NCBI GenBank assembly: GCA_049177215.1 | Contig: CP185379.1 | Location: 682,001-746,000 of the forward strand | Direction: 5' to 3' | DNA from: Pollutiaquabacter aromativorans | Lineage (GTDB): Bacteria; Bacteroidota; Bacteroidia; AKYH767-A; 2013-40CM-41-45 | DNA: 64,000 nt | Shown here: positions 1-10,300 of the stretch, one piece after another | How positions within the stretch are numbered: the stretch's first letter is position 1 | Layout of the letters: each line of letters begins with the position of its first letter | Program-made: the position numbers and the translations under genes | Notes under the pieces: model-generated | Told to the model about the DNA's origin: nothing | The model's input: only the letters and a program-made list of their open reading frames with translations | The model's database searches: none

Positions 1-2
1 CG

Positions 3-893
3 CTCGAAGGCACACCTGCCTTCGTACACGGCGGACCCTTTGCCAACATCGCGCACGGCTGCAATTCCTTGTTGGCCACGCGGGCCGCGTTGCAATTCGG
101 CGAGTTCGCGGTAACGGAAGCCGGATTCGGTTCCGATCTCGGCGCGGAGAAATTCGTTGATATCAAATGCCGCGTGGGAGGACTGACTCCTGCTGTTGCA
201 GTGGTCGTGGTGACGGCCCAGTCGCTCAAGTTGCACGGAGGAGTCGCGCAGGTCGACATCAAGAAGCCGAACCGTACCGCGCTCCTGGCCGGCATGAAGA
301 ACATGGATCATCACCTCGATATCTTGCGGGGGATGGGCATTCCGGTCGTGGTCGCGCTGAACCGATTTGATTCCGACAGCAGCGAAGAGATGCAGGATAT
401 GCTCGAAGCCTGTGCATCGCGCAACGTTCCGGCAGCCGTGAATGAAGCTTTCGCACGCGGAAGTGCGGGCTCCGCCGATCTTGCCCGGGTGGTGGTGGAA
501 GTAACCGAGAAACAATCGGCTCAATTGAAGCCGGTCTATGATCTCGAAGACAGCATTCCGAAAAAGCTCGAGAAGGTCGCCATGCAGGTTTATGGTGCAA
601 AGGGAATCAAGATGTCCAAGAAGGCTGAGCGCGCCTTGAAGCGGATCGGACAGCTTCAGATGGATAAGTATCCCGTCTGTATCGCGAAGACACAATATTC
701 GTTCAGCGATCGCCCCGAAGATGCTAAAGCCGAGGGTGGATTTTACATCAACGTGGACGAGTTGATCATCAACAGCGGGGCCGGGTTTATCGTGGCCGTT
801 TGCGGAGAGATCATGCGCATGCCCGGTCTGCCGGAGAACCCCAATGCGTTGGGTATCGACGTGAAAGACGGTGTGATCGTCGGCCTTGTCTGA
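3..893 (+). CDS. fhs: Formate-tetrahydrofolate ligase, C-terminal part (5' end outside window)
   Basis: Catalyses ATP-dependent formylation of tetrahydrofolate to 10-formyl-THF in cytosolic one-carbon metabolism. The frame is open from the first complete codon and starts with EGTPAFVHGGPFANIAHG, a hallmark stretch of this family, followed by VTEAGFGSDLGAEKF. About 296 residues are visible. The family is usually about 555 residues long, so roughly the first 260 lie left of the window. The end of the protein (MPGLPENPNALGIDV) is intact and ends in TGA. It converges on the ubiD-like gene with only 8 bp between the stop codons. A TTG at 69 is internal and is not the start. Identification is secure; only the 5' extent is unknown. 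Confidence 0.95.
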   Translation, partial: LEGTPAFVHGGPFANIAHGCNSLLATRAALQFGEFAVTEAGFGSDLGAEKFVDIKCRVGGLTPAVAVVVVTAQSLKLHGGVAQVDIKKPNRTALLAGMKNMDHHLDILRGMGIPVVVALNRFDSDSSEEMQDMLEACASRNVPAAVNEAFARGSAGSADLARVVVEVTEKQSAQLKPVYDLEDSIPKKLEKVAMQVYGAKGIKMSKKAERALKRIGQLQMDKYPVCIAKTQYSFSDRPEDAKAEGGFYINVDELIINSGAGFIVAVCGEIMRMPGLPENPNALGIDVKDGVIVGLV

Positions 894-901
894 GGGATAG
901 C

Positions 902-2806
902 TTATTCGGCAACGGCTCCTCCGGCATACAACTGCTTCCGGTACTTCTTGGAAGGCGAGGGCAGGAATGTACCCAGCCCGTATTCTTGCCATTTCTGGTC
1001 CACCAACGCGATCGTAGCTTCATCGGAAGCCAGGATGTTCGGCCAGTCGCGCTGGAAACCATCATGTGCAAGTGTCTTGCGTGTACCGTCGAGTACCAGG
1101 TGGTTGAACGCGCCGTCGTCCGTTGATTCAATGGTCAGGCAATCCCGTTTCGGATCTACATTATTGGAAAAGCGCCAGACGCTGTCGGCGATGTCCTGCA
1201 CATCGACGGAGTGTTCCAAAACGATCAGGCATTTGATCCGACGAAACTCCGGTAAGGCGAAGAGCGCACGCGTCAGTTCCTTCACATGACCGGGCTTGTT
1301 TTTTTCGATACTCAGAAACGCAAGGGAGATCTCCTTTTCCAATAAGCTGATATTCAGATCGCGGATCTCCGGGTACTTTACCTTGAGGGCTGGAAGATCA
1401 ATCACTATGGTGTCATTGGTTCCGGTAACGGTCTTGCGCATGCTAAGTTCTTCCGGACTCTTTCTGGTCGCGTCGAGTCCCATTTTGCCTCCGAAGGCCA
1501 TGACAGAACAACTATGGTCGAGCACGTCAACCGGACCGGCGGTGAAGTAGGTGTCGTGCAGCGGGTCGAAATTCGCGGATACGTAACGGGCGAGCTCGAC
1601 CGGATCATGGATGTTCACATCCCCGTCGACGATCACCATCATCTTTGTGAACATCATTTGTCCCGCGCCCCAGAGCGAGTGCATCACTTTGGAGGCCTGA
1701 CCCGGATACTCTTTCCGGATCTTCACTACGACGAGATTATGGAATACACCCTCTACCGGCAGCACCATATCCACGATCTCGGGAACCATGGTCATCTTGA
1801 TCGGAACCAGGAAGATCCGTTCGGTCGCTTTCCCGATCCAGGCGTCTTCCTGCGGGGGGATACCGACGATGGTGGCGGGATAGACGGCATTCTTGCGATG
1901 GGTAATGGCGGTCACATGGAACTTCGGGTAGTAATCCGGCAGCGAATAATAGCCGGTATGGTCTCCGAAAGGTCCTTCGAGAATGTAGTCCTCGTTCGGG
2001 TCCACATAACCTTCAATGATGATATCGGCGTCGGCGGGAACTTGTATGTCCTGGGTGAGGCATTGTACCAACTCAACTTTTTTCTTTCGCAAAAAACCGG
2101 CAAGCATGTATTCATCGACCCCATCCGGCAGCGGCGCGGTCGCACAGTAGGTGTAAGCCGGGTCGCCACCCAGGGCTACGGCCACCGGCATCTTTTCGCC
2201 GCGTTTCTTGTATTCCTGCATATGGCGGGCGCTGACCTTATGCCGGTGCCAATGCATACCGGTCAGTTTGGGTCCGAATACCTGCATCCGGTACATGCCG
2301 ACATTGCGAATGCCCGTTACCGGATCCTTCGTGTGGATCACCGGCAGGGTGATGAACGGACCACCGTCTTCCGGCCAGCATTTGAGGATCGGAAGTTTGG
2401 TCAGGTCGGGATCTTGCATCACCACTTCCTGACAGGCGCCTCTGCCGCCAATAACTTTAGGCATCCAGGATGCAATGGAACCGAGTTTTGGAAGCAACTT
2501 CAATTTGTCGAGCAACGACTCTTTGGGCGAGAGCAGTTGCTTGAAGAGTTCTTCCATGTCGTGCCCGATGTCGTCCAGCCGGTCAACGCCGAGCGCTTTG
2601 GCCATCCGGTCCTCGGTGCCCATGGAATTGATCAGGAGAGGAAAGTCCGTACCGGTGTTCTCGAAAAGCAGGGCAGGGCCGTACACCTTCGAAACGCGGT
2701 CAGTGATCTCGGTGATTTCCAGCGAAGGGCTGACCAGGGTCTTGATGCGGACGAGCTCGTTCGCCTTTTCAAGGGTCTCGATCCAGTGCTGAGTGTCGCG
2801 GTACAT
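902..2806 (-). CDS. UbiD family decarboxylase (probable menaquinone biosynthesis decarboxylase)
   Basis: A 634-residue prenylated-FMN dependent decarboxylase of the UbiD family. Arg173 (in GMYR) and Glu277 (in EGPFGDHTGYYS) match the Arg-Glu pair used by UbiD/Fdc enzymes. The length and the N-terminus MYRDTQHWIETLEKA are like the UbiD paralogues of Bacteroidota annotated as menaquinone biosynthesis decarboxylases. Because these bacteria make menaquinone and not ubiquinone, I infer action on a naphthoquinone precursor; the substrate is not provable from sequence. No UbiX-type prenyltransferase gene is seen nearby. An exact -7 element, TACCTTTG, lies on the minus strand at 2823-2830, 16 nt before the ATG, which supports this start and a short leader. 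The gene stands alone: convergent with fhs and downstream of a T9SS cargo gene on the same strand. Confidence 0.88.
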   Translation of the reverse strand: MYRDTQHWIETLEKANELVRIKTLVSPSLEITEITDRVSKVYGPALLFENTGTDFPLLINSMGTEDRMAKALGVDRLDDIGHDMEELFKQLLSPKESLLDKLKLLPKLGSIASWMPKVIGGRGACQEVVMQDPDLTKLPILKCWPEDGGPFITLPVIHTKDPVTGIRNVGMYRMQVFGPKLTGMHWHRHKVSARHMQEYKKRGEKMPVAVALGGDPAYTYCATAPLPDGVDEYMLAGFLRKKKVELVQCLTQDIQVPADADIIIEGYVDPNEDYILEGPFGDHTGYYSLPDYYPKFHVTAITHRKNAVYPATIVGIPPQEDAWIGKATERIFLVPIKMTMVPEIVDMVLPVEGVFHNLVVVKIRKEYPGQASKVMHSLWGAGQMMFTKMMVIVDGDVNIHDPVELARYVSANFDPLHDTYFTAGPVDVLDHSCSVMAFGGKMGLDATRKSPEELSMRKTVTGTNDTIVIDLPALKVKYPEIRDLNISLLEKEISLAFLSIEKNKPGHVKELTRALFALPEFRRIKCLIVLEHSVDVQDIADSVWRFSNNVDPKRDCLTIESTDDGAFNHLVLDGTRKTLAHDGFQRDWPNILASDEATIALVDQKWQEYGLGTFLPSPSKKYRKQLYAGGAVAE

Positions 2807-2822
2807 AGGAAAACGATTACCG

Positions 2823-2830
2823 CAAAGGTA
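2823..2830 (-). promoter_or_regulatory. -7 promoter element (TACCTTTG) of the ubiD-like gene
   Basis: Reads TACCTTTG on the minus strand, an exact match to the Bacteroidota -7 consensus TAnnTTTG, and ends 16 nt before the ATG at 2806. A TTG at the usual 19-21 nt spacing upstream is not present (the nearest is 14 nt away), so the -33 half is weak. Confidence 0.5.
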
Positions 2831-2864
2831 ACAAGATCGAACCGCAATTGTTCTGGAAATGGAT

Positions 2865-5800
2865 TTACCGGATGATCAGGAGTCGTTTGGTAGCAATCAG
2901 GCGACTATCCGCATAAATTGAAATGAAGTATACTCCCGGACTAAGTTTTCGTATATCCAGGTCACTGGACTTCGACCATTCAAGTGCATGGTAGTAAAGT
3001 TGCTGACCCGTGAGGGAATGGATTCTTGCTTCCAAGTACCGTAGCGGTGTCTGTAAATCGGGTTGAATGGTGACCAGGTCAGCAGCCGGATTCGGATTCA
3101 GCGACCATTCGTATGCAGGTCCAGTTATCGGATCAACAGCGGTTGGGTCCTCGGGTACTGTAATGGTGTCGCATCGAATGCAGCCTGCAGTATCAATGAG
3201 ACAAATGGTGTAACCCCCACCCGGCAATTGAAGCAGGCTGTCGCCGACAAAGGTGCCGAACTGAGGGGACCACTGTAAAGTCCAGTTACTACTGGCAATG
3301 ATGTCGCTGATCACAATACTGCCATCGGAGCATCCGATACAACTGGTGCCGATTCCGGTGAGTACAAAGCTCGGAGGCTCCGAAGCGGGGATGTTGATCG
3401 TATCCTTCGACTGACATCCGTTATCATCGGTGAGAATGATGGAATAGTCGCCTGGCCCCCCGGTCAATCGGGCTATTTCCAAAGTGTCGAGACTCCAGGG
3501 AGGATTGACCCAGAAGGGAGGAGTTCCACCTTGAATGCTAACAGCCACGGTTCCGTCATTGCCGGGTTGACAGGAAGCAGGATGAGAATCGGAGGAGAGT
3601 AAGGTGAGAAGAATCGGATCGGCATTTGCTGGGATATCCACAAAGATGGATGACGTGCAACCGACGGCATCGGTCACGGTTACAAGGTAGCTTCCTGCGA
3701 CTAGGCTGTCTGCAATAGCACCTTGTTGTCCCTGAGGGTCATTCCAGATGAACTGATAGGGGGCGGTGCCGCCGGATGCCTGGACTTCGGCCATTCCGTT
3801 TGGACTGTCGTAGCATACAGTGCTCGGATTCACGGCAACCGCATCAACGGTTAAGGATGAATTGACAGATGGCACCGTGACCTGATGCCAGAATTCACAG
3901 CCGTTGGCGTCGCGTATACGAACCTGGTAGATTCCAGGGAACAGGTTCGATTGATCCTCATTTGCGGGATCGTGAACTCCATCGGTTGGGATACCAAACC
4001 AATAAAAGGAGAAGGGCGGTTGACCTCCGGTCAATGTTAGTTGAGCACTACCGTCTGCGCTGTTCGAGCAGCCGGAGGGGACGATCACGTCGCTGATCAA
4101 TGGCCCTCCTGTCGGCGCTGTGCCTAGCTGAATGGTATCATAATAGCTGCATGCATTTTTCCAATAGCTCATGGAAACGATGTACGTGCCCGGGGATAGG
4201 TTTGTGATCGTTTGGGTTGTTTGACCGGTGTTCCACAGATAGGTTGTTTGACCGAGATAGTTTCCGGGTGAAAGTGTTGCCGTCAACGATCCGGTGGAAG
4301 AACAGGGTGAGCCCGGTATGCTATTTACCACGATGGCCGGTATGAAGGAATTGGTAGGAGGGGCAGGTACTCGGCAATCCCGGTATGTTGAACATCCAGA
4401 GTATGGATCGGTTACCATTACGCGATAGGTCGTACTGGACGTCGGTGTAACTGTTATCTGATCTGTTGTGGCTCCCGTATTCCACCGATATGTGACGCCG
4501 CCAGGTCCGGCAGTTATCGTCGAACCCGGATATGCGGGACGCATATCGGTCTTCAGTGTTACCGTTCCATCTCCATTGCAGACCGCATTGACGGCAACAG
4601 CCGGCATTGGCTTTACATAAATTCGAACAGAGTCGGTAGTGCCGGAGCAGCTACCTGGGGCACCGGAGATTGTGCATTTATAGTAACCGTCAACAGTTGC
4701 CTTGATCCACCATTCCGTACCCGACTTTATGATTTGGTTATTACGGGTCCAGGTATATTGATTTCCACCTGGATTGGCAACAAGGTAGGCGTATCCTCCC
4801 TCGCAGAAAACCGAATCATTCATTAATACGAGGTAAGGCTGATCGGTGACGATCACTGGATAAGCGGCGACATAGCCTGATTCCGAGGAGGAATCGTAAT
4901 CCAACTCCAGAATGCTGGTATAAGTGCCGTGAGCAAGACGAATTGGAGGAAAAAGTAATGTGTCGGCAAAGTCCACTGCGTAGACCTCTCGGCTTCCCCC
5001 TACCGATGGTGCGTAAGCTTGTGTAATGCCCGTGATCGGGTTGCCATCAGCCGGGTAAACCACCGAACTGTCGCTGTCCCGGATGATCTGAAAGCGATAA
5101 CCGATGCCTGGTTCGGTAGGCCCATAGTATTTCATTTCGACACGCTGCGTGTCGATTTGCGTGCAAAATGGCCCGAGGTTTTGCAGGATGACGGGATTGT
5201 CCAGCCAGCCGACCATGTGGGAAGACGCGAACCACATCGCACCGCCTCGCTGAACATCGTTTTGTCTCGGTTGACCGAACGGGGTAGGTGAGTAGTTGCG
5301 CCAGGCTGAATAGTAGCGGGATTCGGCCGTGAATATTGTAAAGGATGGCGATTGGGGGAACCATGCCCCGAAATAATCCGCACCCCCTCCTGTTTGAATG
5401 CTTTCTGAGTAAAACAAAGGATGAAAATCCGTACTGTCCTGACTGTTTGCAGCTTCGAAATAGCTTTGGTCAGATAAATAGAAATTGTTAGGTTGAAAGA
5501 TCTGCTGCGAATACAGTACCCGATCTATGAGCGGTGCATGAGGATTATCGCAGGTTGGGCAAGGGCTGCAATTTGAACAACCGTCCATGATGCTGACAAC
5601 ATTCGAGATGTTGCAATAGGTCAGGAAAGCGACATAGGCTTCCGTGATCAGCGGATTGGCGGGGTGAAGCGAGTCATATTGGTCGCGGAATGCGTCCATC
5701 GCTTGGATGTATTCCGTATAGGTGTCAAGATCGGTCGCGCAATTTGCCCAGAACTCATATTCCATGTTGACGACATCCAGATCAACCCCGCAGGGATTGG

Positions 5801-6404
5801 ACTCGTTGAATTGCTGGACCCGCAGCATCAGTTTAAGATGCTCCGCCAAGGGTGTTGTGGGATCTCCTTCAACCAAAGGCTCTTCCAATTTTTTTAGAAT
5901 GGCCGGAAGTCCGGGGCGGTTTTTCAATGACCCCGGTAGTCGGAGTGGAGCAGTCGGCGGGAATCGATCCATATAGGTGTCGAGGCTGTCGAAGAAAACA
6001 TCTGATCCGCCGATCAGGCCAATCTGAGTAATTCCGTATTGCTCCTTCGCTTTTTTAATGAACCGGCATAAGTGGTCTTCTAAATTCTCCATCCGACGGG
6101 TGGAGCCGTTCCACGCGGTATAGGAACGCCCCAGAATTCGGTAAATGTCATACAGCGCCAGGTAGGTGATATGATTCTCAGCGGCATACCGGAGTAATGC
6201 GTCTTCTTTCTCAAAAATACCGTCATGGTCCTCGTCAACGGTGAGGATGGAAAATGTTGGATCAACTTCAGTATTGCTGTTCCACTTCTGTTTCCAAAAG
6301 CGATCCACATACATGCCTCGATGTGGGTCGTGTTCCGGACTGAATTGAGCAAGTGCCGATGTGCAAAGAAAAAAAAGAAGGAAGCTGGTAGTTAGTGTCC
6401 GCAT
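2865..6404 (-). CDS. Large T9SS-secreted protein with unrecognised N-terminal domain and SprB/PKD-like repeats
   Basis: An 1179-residue predicted cell-surface or secreted protein. Residues 1-20 are a Sec signal peptide ending ALAQ. Residues about 25-420 form a globular, Trp/Tyr/Asp-rich region with alternating helix/strand character (ITYLALYDIYRILG, ITQIGLIGGSD, GVDLDVVNMEYEFW) that looks like a TIM barrel, possibly a glycosidase-like fold; I cannot name the family. Around residues 265-285 there is a Cys cluster (CSNCSPCPTC). Ig/PKD-like and SprB-like repeats follow (TTYLWNTGQTTQTITNLSPG and similar) to about residue 1080. The last 80 residues are a T9SS sorting domain (WSLNPNPAADLVTIQP to LSPGVYFISIYADSRL). 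It lies 95 bp downstream of plsC on the same strand. The cargo assignment is strong; the function is unknown. Confidence 0.85.
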   Translation of the reverse strand: MRTLTTSFLLFFLCTSALAQFSPEHDPHRGMYVDRFWKQKWNSNTEVDPTFSILTVDEDHDGIFEKEDALLRYAAENHITYLALYDIYRILGRSYTAWNGSTRRMENLEDHLCRFIKKAKEQYGITQIGLIGGSDVFFDSLDTYMDRFPPTAPLRLPGSLKNRPGLPAILKKLEEPLVEGDPTTPLAEHLKLMLRVQQFNESNPCGVDLDVVNMEYEFWANCATDLDTYTEYIQAMDAFRDQYDSLHPANPLITEAYVAFLTYCNISNVVSIMDGCSNCSPCPTCDNPHAPLIDRVLYSQQIFQPNNFYLSDQSYFEAANSQDSTDFHPLFYSESIQTGGGADYFGAWFPQSPSFTIFTAESRYYSAWRNYSPTPFGQPRQNDVQRGGAMWFASSHMVGWLDNPVILQNLGPFCTQIDTQRVEMKYYGPTEPGIGYRFQIIRDSDSSVVYPADGNPITGITQAYAPSVGGSREVYAVDFADTLLFPPIRLAHGTYTSILELDYDSSSESGYVAAYPVIVTDQPYLVLMNDSVFCEGGYAYLVANPGGNQYTWTRNNQIIKSGTEWWIKATVDGYYKCTISGAPGSCSGTTDSVRIYVKPMPAVAVNAVCNGDGTVTLKTDMRPAYPGSTITAGPGGVTYRWNTGATTDQITVTPTSSTTYRVMVTDPYSGCSTYRDCRVPAPPTNSFIPAIVVNSIPGSPCSSTGSLTATLSPGNYLGQTTYLWNTGQTTQTITNLSPGTYIVSMSYWKNACSYYDTIQLGTAPTGGPLISDVIVPSGCSNSADGSAQLTLTGGQPPFSFYWFGIPTDGVHDPANEDQSNLFPGIYQVRIRDANGCEFWHQVTVPSVNSSLTVDAVAVNPSTVCYDSPNGMAEVQASGGTAPYQFIWNDPQGQQGAIADSLVAGSYLVTVTDAVGCTSSIFVDIPANADPILLTLLSSDSHPASCQPGNDGTVAVSIQGGTPPFWVNPPWSLDTLEIARLTGGPGDYSIILTDDNGCQSKDTINIPASEPPSFVLTGIGTSCIGCSDGSIVISDIIASSNWTLQWSPQFGTFVGDSLLQLPGGGYTICLIDTAGCIRCDTITVPEDPTAVDPITGPAYEWSLNPNPAADLVTIQPDLQTPLRYLEARIHSLTGQQLYYHALEWSKSSDLDIRKLSPGVYFISIYADSRLIATKRLLIIR

Positions 6405-6499
6405 TGCAACGTCAAAAGAAAATGAAATGTAGCGAATTGACCTTAGCGGTTCGTGTCATATTCAGAAATGTGGTCAATGTGCCTACTTGATGGGCAAAT

Positions 6500-7255
6500 T
6501 CATTTCTGCCGTAGGCGAGCAACTTCTTCCAGATGTTTTAGCATAAGTATTTTAACAGTTTCCCGCAACCGGGGGACGTCTTGTACAGTCATCCCACTGG
6601 TCTCGATCGGATGCTCCCAGATACATTCGATCCTGCCAGGCATCAGTGCAATCGGGTGGAGAGGAGAAAGCAGCGTGTCGGAATGGATGATCGTCATGAC
6701 TGCCAAGGGCACCTGGGCTTCAATGGCTACGCGAAATGCTCCGTCATGAAAATCGAGCAGGGGTCGGTTGGTTTTGTTTCGGGTCCCTTCCGGACAAAGA
6801 AATACGGAGACTCCGTCTCGCAGGGATTGAACCATTCGGTCCATGCTGCGTAATCGGGCAGCCTTGTCCTTGCGGTCCACGGTGATGTAGAGCTTTCGGA
6901 TAATCCACCCCATGCCGGGGATTTTGGTCAATTCTTCCTTCGATAAAAAGCGGAATGTGTTCTGGCAGGCGATTGCATACGAAGGTATATCCAACAAGGA
7001 GCGATGATTGGCTACGAAGACGTACGTTTTTTCGGGATCAAGTACCTGGCTGTTTCTTACTTTGACCCGAATGCCAAAGAGGAAGAAGAGCACAGACGCC
7101 CAGGAGCGGGAGATGAGCCTATGGGCCAATCGAGGCGCTCGTTCCTTGCTGGCCAATAGAAATACCAGGAAATAGCCGGGAAGTACAACAAGTACTGAAA
7201 GCGTAAAAACGATCAGCGCGTAAATGCCAAAAAGGTTGCGAAAGATCCGGCCCAT
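6500..7255 (-). CDS. plsC: 1-acyl-sn-glycerol-3-phosphate acyltransferase (PlsC family)
   Basis: A 251-residue membrane-bound acyltransferase that makes phosphatidic acid from lysophosphatidic acid. There is an N-terminal membrane helix (IYALIVFTLSVLVVLPGYFLVFLL). The catalytic HX4D motif is in VANHRSLLDIPSY, and the second family motif is FLCPEGTRNK. The reading frame stays open for another 72 codons upstream, to 7471, but that would overlap the divergent protease gene. I chose the ATG at 7255 because an exact -7 element, TATGTTTG, sits 15 nt before it. Assignment to lysophosphatidate rather than another lyso-lipid acceptor is by family only. Confidence 0.88.
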   Translation of the reverse strand: MGRIFRNLFGIYALIVFTLSVLVVLPGYFLVFLLASKERAPRLAHRLISRSWASVLFFLFGIRVKVRNSQVLDPEKTYVFVANHRSLLDIPSYAIACQNTFRFLSKEELTKIPGMGWIIRKLYITVDRKDKAARLRSMDRMVQSLRDGVSVFLCPEGTRNKTNRPLLDFHDGAFRVAIEAQVPLAVMTIIHSDTLLSPLHPIALMPGRIECIWEHPIETSGMTVQDVPRLRETVKILMLKHLEEVARLRQK

Positions 7256-7270
7256 TTTGTAGAATCTGCA

Positions 7271-7278
7271 CAAACATA
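7271..7278 (-). promoter_or_regulatory. -7 promoter element (TATGTTTG) of plsC
   Basis: Exact TAnnTTTG match on the minus strand, 15 nt upstream of the plsC ATG at 7255. No clear TTG is seen at the -33 position. It lies in the 106-bp divergent region between plsC and the subtilase gene and supports the shorter plsC start. Confidence 0.45.
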
Positions 7279-7361
7279 CGCTCTTTTGAACTCCGCTGTT
7301 TTCGACAATCATCCTTATCCCTTTTTTTCGTTTATTTGATCTGCCAACCATCAACTTTCCC

Positions 7362-10300
7362 ATGCGTTTATCTGTACTGATTGCAGCCCTCGCGCTGGCC
7401 ATTCCTTGCTTTGCGGGACATCCCGTCGTTCCCGGTAACGAGATCCGACTTGCTTCCGGAACCATTACCACGGTGCAGGATTTCAGTGATGAATCCCTTA
7501 GCCGGATTTCATCGCAGGATATCTTCGACGATCGATTTTATCGGATCATACAGTTCAACAGCCTCCCCGATCCGGCACGAAAGCGTCAACTTGAAACCGC
7601 GGGTCTTCGCTTCGTCTCCTATCTTCCTGCCAATGCCTGGCTGGTCTCGCTGCCGCGTTCAGTGGACAGCCGCTTGCTGACCAAGACGAACGTTCGTACT
7701 GTACTCCCGGTCGATGAACGCTACAAATTGAACCGACGGGTGGCGGAAGGCAGTTTTCCGGATCATGCTATCCGTGCCGGCGGACGCGTGGAATTGCAGT
7801 TGAGCTTTTTCCCGGATGTTTCATTCGAACACGCGACCGCGGTACTGCAACAAAACGGCGCCAGGATAACCGCTGCTCAATCGGGTTTCGGTCTGGTGAA
7901 CGTGGAATTTCCAAAGGAGGATATCCATCGTCTGGTGCGACTTCCTTTCGTGCGGTACATTGAGCCGGTTGCTCCCGCTTCTTATCCTGAAGATAGCCGG
8001 GGCCGTTCACTGCACCGGAGCAATTATATCAACAGTGATTTACCATCAGGCTTGCATTATAATGGCGACGGTGTCGCCATCTCACTCGCCGACGATGGCG
8101 AGGTCGGTCCGCACATCGACTTCCAGGGCCGCATCACCCAATTGATGAACAGCGGTGCCGGCGGAACACACGGCGACATGACCTCGGGAATCGCGGTCGG
8201 CGCCGGAAACCTGGACCCCACCATTCGCGGTATGGCCGATGGTGCCCGGATCTACATTCACGATATCGGAGCCGGTTCGGTTGGATACGACCACATCTAC
8301 CAGGCGCCGCACTATCTCGATTCCCTCGGCGCGATTATCACGTCCACCAGCTACAGCCAGGGTTGCAATGATTACAATGCCATTTCTCAGACGGGTGATC
8401 AGATCGTAAACGATAATCCATCCCTCACACTGGTCTTTTCCGCCGGTAACAATGCCCAGGGCGATTGCGGCTACGGCGCCGGTACTCCCTGGGGTACGAT
8501 CACCGGCGGCTTCAAGATCGGTAAGAACGTGATCGCTGTTGGCAACCTCGATGCCTACGAGGTGATCGATCCCAGCAGTTCCCACGGCCCGGCCGACGAT
8601 GGTCGTGTCAAACCGGACATCTGCGCCAATGGTCGCGACCAGCTTTCCACCGACGAGAACAATACCTACCAGGTCGGAGGAGGCACCAGCGCTGCCTGTC
8701 CTTCCGTTGCCGGAACAACCGCTCAACTGTACCAGGCCTATCGTGAGCTGAACAGTGGAAGTGACCCCGAGTCTCCACTTATCAAGGCTACCCTCTTGAA
8801 CACTGCGGAAGATATCGGCAATGACGGACCTGATTACAGTTACGGATATGGCCGTATCAATGCGCGTCGGGCGTTACAGACGTTGGCGAACCGGACGTAT
8901 GTACTCGATTCGGTTGGCCAGGGCTCCTCACGCAACATCTCCATTACGGTGCCTTCCGGTGTCCGCCAGCTTCGCGTGTTGTTGTACTGGTTGGATCCGG
9001 CTGGAGATCCCTCCGCGGCGTTTCAACTGGTGAATGACCTGGATCTGACCCTGAGCCATGCGTCCATTGGCATTTTGCAACCCTGGATACTCGATCCGAC
9101 GCCGAATGCTTCAACCATTGGTCTGCCGGCTGTACGTGGAGCCGATCACCTCAATAACGTAGAACAGGTAACACTCGATAATCCCACGGCCGGAACCTTC
9201 ACCGCAAGCGTGTCGGGGAACGTTGTACCGTCCGGAGTGCAGAAGTTTTATGTGGTATGGGAATTCCGAACGGATGAGATCGTGTTAACGTACCCGACCG
9301 GTGGCGAAGGCTTTGCTATAGGCTCGGAAGAATTGCTGCGCTGGGATGCCTATGGCGTTTCGACACCGTTCACACTCGAGTTTTCGCCGGACAATGGCGC
9401 GAACTGGCAACCGATCGCTACCGTTGGTCCCGATATTCGTCAATACGCATGGACACCCATCGCTTCCCAGCGTAGCGGCGAAGCATTGGTTCGGATTACA
9501 CGTGGTTCGGATTCAGACCTGTCGGATGAGACGTTCACGGTAAGCGGTATCCCGCAAAACCTTCACGTGGATTTTGCCTGCCCGGATACCATGCAGATCG
9601 GATGGAATGCCGTAACAGGCGCAACGGCGTATGAAGTCAGCGTGCTGGGTGCGCGCTACATGGACTCCGTAATGACCGTTACCGGCACTACCGCCCAACT
9701 TGCCATTCCTGCTACCAATGAAGTTTGGTTCAGTGTAAGAGCACTTGTCGGAAATGGCAAGGGACGCAGAGCCAATGCCGTTCAGAAGGCTCCCGGGCTG
9801 GTCAGTTGCAGCCTTGCCGACGATATCGGCCTTAGCACGATGATCTTCCCGGTGGAAGGGAACCTCTATCCTTGTTTCCCGCTCAACAGTGTTCCGGTTA
9901 CGGTCGAAATACGCAACGATGGCTTGAATACTGCCTCAGGCTTCCAGTTGTCATATACGATCAACGGCGGCTCGCCTGTTACCGAGACGTACACGGGTTC
10001 ACTGATTCATGGCGCTACTACGAACTTTACGTTTGCGGTCCCGGCCGATTTCTCCGCGGGCGGAGCATTCAATCTGGTCGTGACGGTTAACGCCACCCCG
10101 GATCTGAACCTCGCCAACAACGAACTGGACATCAACCTCCAGGTAGTAGCAGCCGGAGCCGCGGCGCCTTTGCAGGAAGCGTTTGCTCCAGCATTCCCGC
10201 CAGCCGGTTGGGACGTGATCGCATCCGGACCTGATTATGAATGGTCGGTCAAAACCAATATCACCGGATCTGACGGTTCGAATACCGATGCTGCCTGGTT

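Noticed and set aside
1514..2875. 453-codon open frame on the plus strand
   Set aside because: Fully antisense to the well-supported ubiD-like gene; no family motif and a composition typical of a shadow frame.
7256..7471. 72-codon N-terminal extension of plsC
   Set aside because: It would overlap the divergent protease gene, has no PlsC similarity and would include the plsC promoter element.
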